64,000 nt of DNA from Pleurotus djamor (GCA_029747585.1 JAPEVF010000001.1:8864-72863); one strand, 5' to 3'; shown: positions 24,279 to 36,476, numbered from the stretch's first letter. Program-made: numbers and translations. The notes: generated by a model from the sequence alone, not told the origin.

Positions 24279-25116
24279 CTATAGATTCCAGGCGGCGCAG
24301 AAGCGATATAACATTGCGGTCACGGTGACCGTGTCCATAATCGGTGGGTGTGTCTGTATAAGATGATCTATGACAACCCCGACTTCGCAAGGTGGAGAAG
24401 AAGCGACTTACCACAGTGCCTGCTCCAGCATTTCGGACGAAATGAAGTTCCCCAAACACATCTCCGATCTGGTATCGAGTTTGTCGAATCGGCCGGAAGA
24501 AAGCAATGACATTGCCATTCTGATCCTGAAGCTAGAATTGGCAATAAAACATCAGGGACACAAGACGAGCCTAAATTGAAAAGAATTGACGCACCACGAC
24601 GTCGCTACCGTTGCTGCTGGGACGCCATCGGTATTGTACGCCGTCGGGACCATTGAATACTCGAGCACCCTAAGAGAAATTTTAGGTTTCAGGGAGTTTA
24701 AGGTGTGCCTTTAACCGTACATAGTAGCGGGGATCTGGGCGGACGAGGTCCGCCATCGCGAGTTGTGTCTGAAACGCAGGTCAGCCGTCTGGGGTATTTC
24801 AGAGAAACCACATAATTAGATACAGACTTTACCGATGATGGCTCGACCGAGTCCCCCAGTATCTGCCCATTCGAGCTTGGCTACGCGATCCTCCTTGTTC
24901 GGTCGAATTGTTCGCCAGAGGGTTGTTACGCTCTGGCCATTGGCACCAACGCTTGTCTGCAAGAATAATGGGATGAGCCCGAGTGGAAATGAGAGCGCGA
25001 AGCAGACGTACTGAGAAACGGTACAGGACGCCCCAAGAGTTGAACAAAACACTCTCACGGGGATCCTGGTTCGTCCAGGAGAGGATATCGTTTGACGCGG
25101 TGTTGTTGGATGACAT
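24279..25116 (-). CDS. DUF6593 family protein
   Basis: A minus-strand gene of about six short exons starting MSSNNTASNDILSW. Conserved pieces are WGVLYRFS, TTLWRTIRPNKEDRVAKLEW, DLVRPDPRY, RVFNGPDGVQYRWRP, NGNVIAFFRP, FGELHFVRNAG, and a hydrophobic end VTVTAMLYRFCAAW. This string of beta-strand-like blocks with (D)GxxYRW in the middle and a short C-terminal helix is the pattern of DUF6593, a large expanded family in Agaricomycetes with no known function. The lipocalin-like or LURP-like feel is my inference. The penultimate splice site is approximate. Confidence 0.75.
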
Positions 25117-26153
25117 GGTGGGCGATCCACAAGACGAGGGAGGATGGGTGGCTGGTGAGGAGGGTATGACACTACCTCGACAACTCACCAGCCGACTTTA
25201 TACTTGGCGACCACTGCGATAATTCTGAATAACTATGCGTGCAGGTTGATGAATATGAATCGATCGGAAACGTGGACGATAAACATGTTGGAACGTGTTG
25301 GCCAGGAAGTAAGGGTTTACATGCCGGCCTGAGTCTCTGCTCAGTGGAGCATTGCACGTCCAGTAGATTCGAGGCCAGCACGATCAAAGAGAAATACGGC
25401 CACGAGTTGATATAAAACATTGATTCTTTCAAAAGACAGGTTTTTCATGGTCCATGAGAAACGATCTAACGTCCGAGTGCCGATAGAGCTCCTTTGTGAG
25501 GAAATTTTGGACCACAAGTCTGAAATCGCGGTGAGAATACGATTGAACATGATAGCGCCTATTGATACCTACCAACACCCAGAAGCATCCACGAAAGGCA
25601 AAGATGAAACGAGATGCTGGCCCATATCTCACCAACACCAACTGTGAACGTGTAACCTCGTCCCGGGGCTGGGGACTGCATGTCTACAGCGTGCCGGCAT
25701 TACTGGAACCGATAGAGGGGGGCAGAGAAGATAAATTAGACGGGTATTTTTTCGAAGCCAAGGATGAGCCCAGCACGATGTAACTTCAGATGACATTAGA
25801 CGAACAAGGTGCAAAAGGTCTGTAAGAACGGCAGACAGATCACCGAAGTAGGTAACTCGGGCTCGTGACTATGGAGGTGGCGAGCCGGAAAATCGAGCGA
25901 TCCGAAAGACGAAGGACTTTGCTACGAGGCGAACTCTAAAGAGCCTTTTGGTGACCGTTGTGACAAGCAAGGCAGAGAAAGAAGATAAGCAGCTTTTTCG
26001 ATGTCAACCGTACATTGTAGAATTATGGAGAAGACACCCAATGTTCACGCGGAATAGAACCCTACTAGATGCAAGAGACGATAAGTGAATGAGCACGATA
26101 GAACTGATTGACGTTTTGTGCAAGAGTCACACCTCTCAGACACGCGGATCGAT
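25117..26153. other. Long intergenic region without recognised gene
   Basis: About 1 kb. Open frames on both strands (for example the plus frame at 25562-25783) show no domain, no splice support and no family resemblance. It contains the promoter of the DUF6593 gene and the 3' flank of uL11m. Confidence 0.5.
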
Positions 26154-26655
26154 TCAGGCCACTACCTCTACTCCCAAGCTCCTTGCGCTGCCAACAATGG
26201 TCCTTGCGATGGATTCGAGAGGCAGATGCTTCACATGTTCATCCTTAGCCTTGATCTTTGCGATTTCATACACGTGCTTGAGACTGATTGTCCCGGTGGT
26301 CTCGTGTCCTGGTCGGCCCGTGCCCTTTTCTATGCCAGCAGCCTTCTTTATGAAGTAGGAGGTTGGCGGCGTTTTGGTGACGAATGTGAACGTCCTATCG
26401 GGTTGCACAGTGATGAGCGTCGGAGTTGGCACACCAGGTTCAATGTGAGCGGTCCGAGCGTTGAACTCTTTGCAGAAGTCCATCGATTTTACACCACGAG
26501 CACCAAGAGCAGGCCCCACGGGTGGTGTGGGCGCAGCCTTGCCTGCCCCAATGAGAATGCGCTGAAGACGGTTTCAGGTGGGGTTTACTGACAGATGAAG
26601 CATATCATAAACGTACGACTACCTGTGCCCGAGCCTTAGCGGAAGCCTTTGACAT
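26154..26655 (-). CDS. MRPL19: Mitochondrial ribosomal protein uL11m
   Basis: Two exons on the minus strand. A short first exon (MSKASAKARAQ) is followed, after a 61-nt intron, by RILIGAGKAAPTPPVGPALG, GVKSMDFCKEFNARTA, a VQPDRTFTFVTKTPP strand and KHVYEIAKIKAKDEH. It ends GSARSLGVEVV. The PPVGPALG loop (which binds the stalk-base rRNA) and the C-terminal helix are the uL11 hallmarks. Length is about 145 residues, normal for mitochondrial L11, which sits at the GTPase-associated centre. It shares a 151-bp spacer with the aminopeptidase gene. Confidence 0.94.
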
Positions 26656-26806
26656 GGAAAACGAAAAAATGAATGAACGGAGGAGACTTGGGAGTTCGGA
26701 ACAGAACACGGCGCTTCGAATATTGTTGCACGTGGGCGTGAGATCACCTAATTAGGGAGTCTTGGAACGCCGTTGCGTAACCGAACAGCTCCTCTCAACC
26801 ACCACC
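26656..26806. promoter_or_regulatory. Short bidirectional promoter, uL11m / M28 peptidase
   Basis: Only 151 bp separate the two start codons, which face away from each other. Both promoters must overlap. A CACGTG core occurs at about 26730. Confidence 0.65.
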
Positions 26807-28878
26807 ATGAAGTTCCTTCTCCTCCAGACCGTTTGTCTCGCCGTGTCTGCGTCCGCCGTGCCTGCCCTCTTCCTGGATTCGAAGCAGACTCCATTGGATG
26901 CTTCTAGGGAAGGCTTCAGCCTAGATCTCGCAGAACAGCGACTTGTCCAACTCGAGGGACAGGCGCCACAATGGGTCTCGGAAATGGACAAAGTACGTGT
27001 TCTCGGAATGTTTGCCTATCCTCCCAATCAAAACTTGAAATAGATTCGGCTCAAAGCTAAAGGGATCAGTTTCTTTGACATGTGACTATTTCGTTTATGG
27101 TGGCCCAGTTCGCATGCTTATGTCTTCGTCTAGCACGGACACACAAGACTTAGGTCACACAGCTGCATCCCGGCTCCAAATAAAGCGTATGTGTAGCGGC
27201 CTCATCATCTCACGAAGCCATGAATTCGATGTGACCCATTAGCTTCTTTTCCCTCCCCAAACGCCACCGACCAGGTTAAACCTGTCTTGAAAACCCTTTC
27301 CACAGAGGGTCCCAAGAGTAACCTTAAGCAGTTTACCAGCTTCCGCACCCGGTGTATGCACTTATTTCATTTCAACTTTCTAAGCTCACGTCGATTCCAG
27401 ATTATCGTAGCGACGTACGTAAAGTCCTTCTTATACCACAACGTGTTTGTCAAGTGACACAACGTTCCTCAAGACGGGCAAGGAGAGTCAAAAGTGGCTG
27501 CTGGGCCAGATATCCGAGGTACTTCCTTCCACCTTGTCGTGCTCTTTATTCTGATGCAAATTGTATCGTGTTGTAGATAACTGCCAAATGGTCGTCTTCG
27601 TCCCTCCGAAAGAAGATATCCATATCGGAGTTTTTGCACTCATGGGGACAGAATAGCTTGGTGTGTGCATAGTTGTATGTATATGCGCGTTTTGAACCTG
27701 ATTTCCCTCCCTCAGATTGTCAAGATCAACGGTTCTTCAACCACCGATAAAAGCGTCATCGTTATCGGGGCTCATCAAGACAGGTAAGCATACGGTAGCT
27801 CCTTTGACCCTTGAAACGAGGTTTATGCCTGGTTAATAGCACCAACATGTGGCCTTTCTTGCCAGCCCCTGGTAAGCGTCCCTGTTTACTTGTTAGTCGT
27901 ATCGCCGCTAACGTGATATGCAGGAGCGGATGGTACCATCCTCCCCTTTAATTAATATCAGATTGATTGGCCTTACTCATCTCACAGATGACGGCTCGGG
28001 AAGTGTGACTATCCTTGAAGCTTACCGCGCATTAATTGCCGCCGACTTCCATCCAATCCGCACTGTTGAGTTCCACTGGTACTCCGCCGAAGTCCGTGAT
28101 TGTATTGTGGCCTTATGTGCGTTTCTGACATGACAACAGGAGGGTGGACTTCTTGGCTCTCAAGCGGTGGCCCGTGACTACGAGGCCCGTTCCGTCGAAG
28201 TGCTCGCAATGAGCCAGGTGAGATTCTTGTCTTTTTGGATGCAACATATCCTAACTGGTTTTGCAGTTCGATATGACTGCCTGGGTTAAGGTACTGTCTA
28301 GTGGTTCTCGGAGCGAGCGAATCTAACTCCAACCTAGCGGGGCACTCGCGAGGAAGTCGGCGTGATCACAGATTTTGTTGACCCAAGGTAAACGGCCATT
28401 TCCGAGAAGTTTCCCGTTTTGTTGACCCTTCCATTCTCCAAGCCTCACCAATTTCAACAAGCAGTTGGTGGAGACGTACCTCAGCATCCCATATGTGGAG
28501 ACGAAGTGTGGATATGCCTGCAGCGATCAGTAAGGGTTCCTCCGTGTTCCTACCAGCCGCATGTTGATCAATCTACCTTGAAGTGCCTCGTGGAGAAAGG
28601 CAGGTTTTCCCAGCGTCTTTACCATAGGTACGATCTCACTCTCTTCGTGTTATGATGGTCGATTAACCGTCCATGTCGGACACAGAAAGTTCTTTCGAGA
28701 ACTCGAACAAGCACATTCACTCCGCCAATGAGTTCGTGCTCCTTCGGTCATCAATACTACGGCTTTCTTACAATTTGACAGCCGCATTGACATCTCTGAC
28801 GAATTCAGCTTCGAACACATGTTGGAATTTTCGAAGCTCGCCGTTGCATTTGCGATCGAACTCGGAGGATGGGAATAA
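26807..28878 (+). CDS. Secreted M28 zinc aminopeptidase, leucine aminopeptidase type
   Basis: A gene with many short exons. The signal peptide is at residues 1-18 ([18 protein letters not shown]). A propeptide-like segment has [15 protein letters not shown]. Catalytic residues come in family order: [10 protein letters not shown] (His and Asp), [17 protein letters not shown] (bridging Asp), [13 protein letters not shown] (catalytic and metal Glu), SQFDMTAW (Asp) and CSDHASWSKAGFPS (His). It also has IHSANDR at the end region and stops after ELGGWE. These five metal or catalytic positions match fungal Lap1/LapA-type leucine aminopeptidases. The enzyme would release N-terminal residues from peptides outside the cell. 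Exon borders between 27100 and 27700 are approximate. Confidence 0.9.
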
Positions 28879-28937
28879 TCGGATTAGTATCTTTTATTCC
28901 ACCTCCCATGTCATTCACGCTCTCCTCAAATTCACTA

Positions 28938-30498
28938 TTATACCGCTTGGTCCAGAAATGAGACTTTGTGTTCGCCATAAGCAATGATGTCTGATGACAA
29001 GAAGGAAGCGTGCGATACGCCTTTCGCATCGCAGTGTCGGAATCTGGCACATGGTTTCTAAAGAGAAAGGGACATTGCATGATAAGTGTCGGAATGGGGG
29101 ACGTGCAAGTACTCGAAGACACCTTGATATTTCTGAGATCCCAGGCGAGGACCAAGCCATCACCATACCCGCGTACAAAGTGCCCACCGCCCTGATGAAA
29201 ACCCCCCCTAACATGCCGACTCGTGTCTCCTTGTGTAGCCCGGTACCCAAATAAAATGTCTGGACGGCGAGTAAACCCTCCACCTCGATCGTCGAAGATG
29301 TTTATCTGTTCTTCAAGATGCTTCACCTGTAATGAACTCTTTGAGGGTGATGTCTACACGGTTCATTTTTATCTGACCTCGAAGATTGTCAATGCGGGAA
29401 TCGATGGATTGTGGTGTGCTTGCAGGATCTCGTTGGATAGACAAGCATGGTACGGTTTTGCGGTCGGCCGGCTGAGGTTCACGGTGGTGATGGACTTCCC
29501 TGTGCAAGCTAGCAAGGAGTTCCTGTGATGTACCAGTGCTGCGGGAGCGGCGGTGAGCTCGGTCAGTTTGGTCGCCCTACACGCGGACAGACTAGTTTCT
29601 CCGATGTCCCATAGGTATACGCGATTATCATTGCCTCCTGACACGAACTGGGTTCCCCCTGACATCGCGGCCAGACAACTGATCCCATTTCGGGTCTGTG
29701 ACTGTTCATGTGGCTTCAGCGGAACGTTCACGAGTTTGGGATAATCGTCCTATGTTCTTGGTGTGAAGCAGTTGTGGACGAATCAACTTGGAGACTCACT
29801 GATTCGAAGTCAATCATAGCGACTTGAGTAGTTCCTTTGCCGAAGCCAATTACAACAGTGTTGAGAACGAGACATGCATCTTCAACAAGGTTGCTCTTGT
29901 CCTGGCAAGGGAGAGAGAAGGTAGATAGTCGACATCTATATTTATGTCTTGGTCTATCCAGAGTAGAATTCTAGATAGTTCCTTACCGTGTGTCTCTATC
30001 GATAAACTGAATGTCACATCGCATAGATATTGTCACGAAAGGGAAGTGTGAGCTGCGAGGCGCAAGTATTCGCCTGGGGCGACTGTGCGAGGCGATTGGT
30101 AAATGGACAACTTTTGTGGGTTTACGCAGGTCTGCAGACTGTGCCAGCCTTTGGTGACCCGCATCTCGGTTGACCGGCTGAGACCTAAGAGGCGGAGAAC
30201 GCCTCAATTTTAGAGGACGCGCAGTCAAACGCGAGCCGATATTGGCAACGGTAGGCTGATCAACCCGAGGGATTACTTGGCCTGGACGCTCATGCGTCGC
30301 GATAGCAGGCGACGGAGTAGGCATCATTGGGACAGCAGAGCTTGAAGATGATGGGGATTCTGCTTCACTACTACTGCATTCACTATCTTCCACCGTGACT
30401 GCGCGACAGGTAGTATCTGGTTCCAATCGCAAATCAGCCAGAACAGAGGATCCTTCGTCACCTTCAGGCCCTTGTCTTGATTCAGCCGTCAAAGTCAT
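28938..30498 (-). CDS. WD40-repeat protein A
   Basis: Minus strand, ending only 59 bp from the M28 stop codon. The N-terminal exon (from 30498) is disordered and Ser-rich with a basic block (LTARPLKLRRSPP). After a splice, WD-type repeats follow: DACLVLNTVVIGFGKG, ISCLAAMSGGTQFVSGGNDN then VYLWDI, LLACTGKSITTVNLS, EEQINIFDDR, FGYRA, and GLVLAWDLRN. A last blade reads SHASFLSSDIIAYGEHKVSF just before the stop. It is clearly related, block by block, to the WD40 gene that starts 540 bp away on the other strand. I recognise no named orthologue. Confidence 0.8.
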
Positions 30499-30654
30499 TG
30501 AGTTATAGAGTAGACCATTGAATGTGATTACGGCGGCCTCTAAGAGCCGACGGCTACTCAGTTCGATGGTAGCAATACACCGAAGGGGACATAAGTGAAT
30601 GACTTTTCTATAATAATAAATATCAGAGAGACTCGAGAGGTAGATATAGAGGTT

Positions 30655-30888
30655 TTACAAGACCCACATTGAGGATGTAAAGCCGTGATCCTGTAGTAGC
30701 TTTGAAACCGTGTCATAGTCGCAACTTACTAGCCCTTTGATGATTAGGACTGGGTGAGGACCGGGAGGAAGCCACGGCTCTATCTTAATTGTGTAGGGAA
30801 ATATCACTTCTTCGGCTTTGCGAGACCAGCGAGGGGGGATGACCCGGGGTTGGTGTGGGGGAAATGAATCGCGGTGAGCTTTGGGCAT
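30655..30888 (-). CDS. Possible short protein in the WD40 spacer
   Basis: A 77-residue frame beginning MPKAHRDSFPPHQP with a plausible folded segment (KIEPWLPPGPHPVLIIKGLV). It lies between the two divergent WD40 genes, upstream of WD40 A on the same strand. It may be an upstream exon of that gene, a small gene of its own, or chance. No family recognised. Confidence 0.25.
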   Translation of the reverse strand: MPKAHRDSFPPHQPRVIPPRWSRKAEEVIFPYTIKIEPWLPPGPHPVLIIKGLVSCDYDTVSKLLQDHGFTSSMWVL

Positions 30889-31037
30889 GGTTCCAGCTAG
30901 AACCAAGAAGGAGGCGGAGCGAAACATACAGACCACTCTTGCCTATTTGGGACGCCTGGCAAGCACCAGCAAATATACCATGTACTTGGTTGGAAACTTT
31001 GATTATCTACCACTTTGAGCCTCTACCACTTACCATC

Positions 31038-33219
31038 ATGTCGAACGGCGCGGACGCAATTCTCTCGGGCCCTTTGTCGCCTTTCTCCGCCCCAACGACA
31101 TCGCAACTTGGCTTAAAGGATGGACTTGATAATCGTAGATTTCGGAACGGTACTTCCTCAGGTCTCCCTCCGGAACGGTTGTCTTCGTCTTTCTCTACTT
31201 CTGGCGACGGTGACTTAAAGCGTAGAAAGCTCGCTCGCACCTCAGCACGAACCTCAGATGGATCTAACCGTTTTGAGGTTACTATCGATCTTCCCGTCGG
31301 CTGTCTCCCTGGGCTTCCTGGGTGCCGGGAGAGAAGGCGTAAATGGATCGCTGAACAGGTTGCCTTCTTTCAGAGACAGCGAAATACGATCATATCCAAT
31401 CATATCTTAAATGGTTCTACTGTTACCTTGTCCGGCTATGAACTTCCCACCATCCCACACATTTTGCCTATTAAACAAAATCTGGATGCTATTTTCGCAG
31501 GAAATGCGTTAGACATTCCGACATCAGTCACACTAAATCCTCCGGCTTCCTCTACCTCACAAGGGGCTGTTGAAACGCAATCAACCGTAGCGTGTTCTTC
31601 TCGTGCATTCAGGGAGATAATGATGTAGACATTATGGCAGATCCGCCGCACTCATCCGAGTCCAACACCGTCAGTTTCGTCATCGTTCAAGGAAGGTCTC
31701 CTCCACCTTCCTGTGGTGCCTTGCGTATCAGAACCAACTTTCAGCGAGCCTGCACAACCAATTACCGCACTTGGTGCTCGAAAGTTTCGGTCCGGAGTCC
31801 TGACCATTAAACCCAGAGCAGACCTACTACGAACTTCCCCGCCGGCCTCCTTGGACCAGCCTGCCGAAGGACCTTTGTCGCCGTCTGACCTCTGTATCCC
31901 CATCGCAGACGACAGCAGCATTTCGGAGGCTGTCCCTCGTCATGAAAGCCCTCGTACTAATGTTCATGAGCCCATATTCTTTGGTCTTGATATTGAATCA
32001 TATACATCACTTGCGACTCAACCTCACGAGAAAGCACGTCGACTACTTTTGAACCAAAGAAGCGACGTCAGTTACCGAATATCCACCCATGGATCGATCG
32101 ATCACCTCAAACTTATCCCCACATTCAGGTAAGATTAACGCATTACCTATTACCTGTTTATATCTCGGAACGACATGCGAGATTAGGCAGACGCAAAAAT
32201 TCATCAGCACCGGTCCTCTGGCTGCCACTATAGATGACGCGTGTCTTCTAAACACCGACAACATTGACTGCCTTGTCCTTGCTCATGCCGGCAGTTCCCC
32301 CCAGCTGAGCCTTGTTACGGTATCTGATGATGATAAGGTATCGGGCCACTCTAACTTGTAATATGAATGACAATGACGTATATTTTCTAGGTATCTACTC
32401 TCCCACTTGATAGAGAATCGCAAGCCAGGCGTAGGGGCGGTTGCGCCGTTGATGCAAGGATCAAGTTTCGTTAGTGGGGGACACGATCACATCGTTCATC
32501 TTTGGAGTGTTGACGATAAATTCGAGTCCGCCACACCCGAATCCTTGGCCATACGGCACAAGTCACTCATAACGGCTTTGCTTGCCATCGAAGATACAAG
32601 CCACAAGTTAGTGTCTGCCGGAGCAGATTGCACAATGCAGCTATATGACCTTTCGTCGGAACGTGTCGTCAACATTGTGAAAGCCTCCAACCATGTTTAT
32701 CATGTCCACTCGACCGACTCGCCCTTTTGTACCCTGTTGGAAGTATGTTGAATCATCTTTTGCTCTATTTTACTTGAATTTGACGCTTGTCACATTATTA
32801 GGTAGCTCACCATGAATCTCAGTTCGAACTACGTGACCACCGCCTCATCCCACATAAACCTGTGGAACGGTTCGGGTACCCTTCAGCGGAAAGACATGGC
32901 AGGTTCATCAAGGGTACGCCCTGCTTTGTATGGGTTATTGCCATTTGTTCATTTCCACAGGTGACACCTCTGGTTCACTCTTTGCATGTGGGAGTCGAGA
33001 GGGACATGTGCGACTCTGGGATTTTCGTAACCTCAACAGACCACCCCTAGATGTATGGATTTTCTTTCCGTTCTCCGTCAATAGTGCGCTAATCTCTAGC
33101 AGGTCGTTTGTTGGGAGGGCCAAAAATTAGTTCAGACCGTCTTTGCCTCGTCTCGTCTTGCTGCCATGTTTGAAGACCCTAGCCTTTACCTACTTCGACA
33201 TTCTATACACTTGTCTTGA
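31038..33219 (+). CDS. WD40-repeat protein B, paralogue of A in head-to-head orientation
   Basis: Starts MSNGADAILSGPL. The N-terminal half holds a Ser-rich part, then a folded module (RFEVTIDLPVGCLPGLPGC, RRKWIAEQVAFFQRQRN) that I do not recognise. A link with ITALGARKFRSGVLTIK follows. WD repeats then start: IDDACLL, SFVSGGHDHIVHLWSV, KLVSAGADCTMQLYDLS, ESQFELRDHRL, FGYPSAERHGRFIKG, FACGSREGHVRLWDFRN, and QKLVQTVFASSRLAAMFEDP before the stop. One extra base near 32430 would break the frame inside the second WD block, just before SSFVSGG. This is either a base-call error or real damage. Several exon borders between 31600 and 31700 are approximate. Confidence 0.78.
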
Positions 33220-33299
33220 TGCTTGTTTATTCCCCACCCGCACCCCTAACTCATCAGTAAATACCCGATTGGATACAACTCACGGCTGCCCGCACCACC

Positions 33300-33901
33300 A
33301 TGTCAACACGATCTCAACACCGAGAAGACGTTGAAAAGGCATATGACATCCAGACACGCGCAGGGATTGAGGTATATGATGCTTTATGTCACCTTCACAC
33401 TGGTTGTACCCACGTCTGCTTGTGCGATAGGGTGCTATAAGGGCCACGGGAGTAGGAATGGCTCTGGCAATGATTGGTCACTTTTCGTGGCCTTGGTTCA
33501 GGTGAACACGACTGACTTGGCGTCGTCCTCCTCCGCATCTCATTCAACGCTTTTTCAGACGCCAAACTCTACCTTTCAAGGCATTCCTGGTATCGATATG
33601 TTCGTCCCTCATACTCCTTCGGTGAAATGTCGCCACTCAACGGATGCACTACTGTAGCTACGGTCTTTGGACTTGGCAAGTCAATTCACCCACACTGCAT
33701 CTGCTAGTCTTACTTTTGATGTCCTCAATAGTCTTAGGGGCTGAGAGGGCTTTGCTCGTTCACGAAGCTGAACGTCGACAGGAAGAAAATGCGCTCCGAC
33801 GGCAAGCCAGATATGAACTAGCACGACGGGGATTGATTGGGACAGAGACGGAAATTGCTAAATGGAAAGCTGAGAGAGATGCAGGTCGAGAACAAAGTTA
33901 A
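33300..33901 (+). CDS. Small membrane protein, Rcf2/HIG1-like layout
   Basis: The first exon reads MSTRSQHREDVEKAYDIQTR then AGIE. After an intron comes GAIRATGVGMALAMIGHFSW (hydrophobic), then LPFKAFLVS and, in the last exon, LGAERALLVHEAERRQEENA and ELARRGLIGTETEIAKWKAE. A short tail of basic/acidic helix after two hydrophobic segments recalls small mitochondrial inner-membrane proteins such as Rcf2/HIG1-type factors. The middle splice sites are uncertain: the best join into LGAERALL uses a GC donor (GCAAGT, about 33675), and one phase upstream does not close well. Family is a guess. Confidence 0.5.
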
Positions 33902-34013
33902 CAGGTGCAGTATTATGGTTAATGTTTAGTGATAACGGTTGGCAGGTACTACTGTGGAAACTCAGTCCTCAATTACGAAAGCTACAGGTCTATTGATAAT
34001 TGCATAAATTTCA

Positions 34014-36187
34014 TCAAGTCCATTGGGACTGCGGATACGCCTGAGGTTGCTGCCACTGTTGGTCAGATGGCGGGGGAAGGTACGAGGGATGACCTTGATA
34101 AGGTGGTTGCGTGTAATTGGATATCTGAGAGGGAGATGGAGGGGTAGATGGACCAGGTGCAGAGGGCGGGTGTGGCAAGGAATTGGGTAGCGGTGGTGGA
34201 GGCGGAATGTTTTGAAGGGCTTGCTGCATGTTTATGGGTGGTTGCGGCAGGCTTAACCGTCGTCTCTGTGCATTATTGAACGNTTGCGAGGATGGTGGGA
34301 GGGGTGGTGGTGGGCCTGGATTAGGAATCTGATAANTTTGATTCGCGGACGGCGAGTTCGTCTGGTAAGACTGGACNGGTGGGGGAGGAGCTTGAGGAGG
34401 GACGGGAAGCGGGGGTGGAGGGGGGACAGACGCGTANGGATTGTTAGCAGNGACTCCATATTGACCGACAGGTGGTGGTAATGTATTTGTAGTGGGAGGT
34501 GGGAAGGGCAATTGTTGTGTCGGTACGGGCTGAGGCAACGGTCTAGAACCTGCCCCAAGACTGGATGATAAAGACGAGATGGGAGAGGATTCTCCGTGAG
34601 ATGGTGACGGTGTGTGATATTGTTGGTATTGCGGATGTGGTTGTGGAGTGACTGGTAACGGAGGTGGAACTACGGGTTGTCCAAACGTCTGCGGAGGAGC
34701 AGGCGTCACCGATCCATACTGGGGATACTGAAAGGGTGGTTGAGGAAGTGGATGGAAGGAGGAGGGTTGAGGATAAGGCCCTACTGAGGGTTGCTGAACA
34801 GGGGGCGGGTGTGAGGCGAAGTTGGATGGATTATACAAAGGCTGGTTATATGTAGTCGGTGGATTGGATTGCTACAAAGGAGAGGTGTCAAATAGGATGA
34901 TATACATGATGCTCAGAGGAAGAAATTACAATTGGCATGAATCCAGACGACGTAGCAGGGATGCTATACCTTGGACCACGTGAAGGTGTGGGCTGGGGAG
35001 GATAAGATGCAGGTTCGGGCACAAATTGAGAAGGAGGATCGTATGGTGAGGGATATAAAGGCTGCTGTTGATCATATTCAGACTGCGGCGGATATCCGGG
35101 CTGATAGAATGAAGACGGCGTCAGTGCAGTCGAGTAGCTGACCGATGTCGAGGGTCGATGGCCATGTGTCGGAGGCTAAGACATTACCGTTGAGATGGCT
35201 TGAGGTAAAAAAAAAGTATGCACTTACGGGATAGCTCTCTCTGCGTCTGCTGTCTGCTAGGCCTAACTGGCCAAAGTCGTTCGCCAAGTTGTCAGTGGGG
35301 GATGGTCCACGACGTTGTTCATAAGGAGGCACGTAAAGATCGAGTTGAGCGAGAGAATTTGACGCCCTCAGAGATTGCGGTAAAGAGTCCGGAGCTTCGT
35401 TGTGGGGGCGATCGTAGAGGGCACTAGTGGAAACAATCCTAGAAGTTTGCCCTGATGGTGGTCCATCTCTTGCCGGTGTGAAGGAACCCGGGCCTCCATA
35501 CTGCTTGCTTCCAGTGCTTGCCTTCGACTTCACTTTCTTCTCAGGTGCAGGTTCCTGGTCCAGGTATGAGCAACAGAGGTGGCCCGGAATGGATCGCTAC
35601 GCACGTTTGACCAGAACGTCAGTTCGAGATAGACTTCTCCTGCAAACTTCTCCTTATGCATAAGAGGGAACCATTCTGTTCTTTATGATAAGCTGCCGCA
35701 GATGTGTGAGCTGTAAAATGGAGGTTTGCGTACCATCGGTCTCGCCCTTGGTCAATACTTCTGTGAGATCGACCGTGGCTTCACCTATGAGATCAGGTTC
35801 GCGAGCATCATCTGCATAGCAGGCCAGTGCCATGGATTTTCCACCCTTGATCTTCAGCTTTTGTTCCTTCGGCGGAGGAGTAGGAGGTTTGTCATCACCG
35901 CCAGCGGTACGTGCTAGAACGTCGTCCGTATCCTCGTAGAGCGTGAACCGGACCTCTTCATCCCACTCTGGATGCTGACCACCGCGCTTGATAGCTTTGG
36001 TTCTGCGCTTGTCTCCATTAAGCTCTACTAGACAATAAGGGTCTTGCTTTCCTATATGCCTCTTGTTTGGCAAATGACGCTAATGCGTAGTCAAGTCTCC
36101 ATAAGAGGCCTGGGGGGGAAGGCGAAGACATACAGCTTTCAGGATGACAACAATGAGAGTGCCGATTTCGCGGGGCGTTGAAGACAT
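34014..36187 (-). CDS. fic1: C2-domain and Pro-rich protein, Inn1/Fic1-like cytokinesis factor
   Basis: The N-terminal C2 domain reads EIGTLIVVILKA, then HLPNKRHIGKQDPYCLVEL, QHPEWDEEVRFTLYED, SMALACYADD, and DLIGEATVDLTEVL. The rest is a long disordered tail of several hundred residues full of PxxP and poly-Pro motifs (for example PPPPLPVPPQAPPP) and Gln/Tyr/Pro stretches. A C2 domain followed by a PxxP tail is the architecture of ingression proteins (yeast Inn1, fission yeast Fic1), which recruit SH3 proteins at the division ring. Five N calls in the last exon (34283-34451) fall in frame. Pairing with SH3 partners is inferred from the family. Confidence 0.82.
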
Positions 36188-36476
36188 TACGAAGTGGATG
36201 CAGGAGAAAGAGAAATAAAGAACGAAGTGTTACAGAAGGAAGGGCATAAAGAGTTGATTGATGGTTGGCCACTTGAATACGTTACCACAAGCGCGTAGTT
36301 GATCCTTCTGTGCCGCATTTGGCAACTCCTCCTAAGGATCATCCCAAACTGCGACCGCAGCACGAAATTTCCAGCAAGGCGATACGAAACCGCTGCGACA
36401 TCGTTTATGCGACAGATTACACTTAGTATCAAAATTCCATCCAAATTGAAAAGATCGCTGCGGTATCTTACACGAT

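Noticed and set aside
25562..25783. Plus-strand 73-codon frame in the long intergenic region
   Set aside because: No family, no helix or signal pattern, no splice context.
29010..29254. Plus-strand frames opposite the WD40 A gene
   Set aside because: They are complements of WD40 exons; the minus strand carries the conserved repeats.
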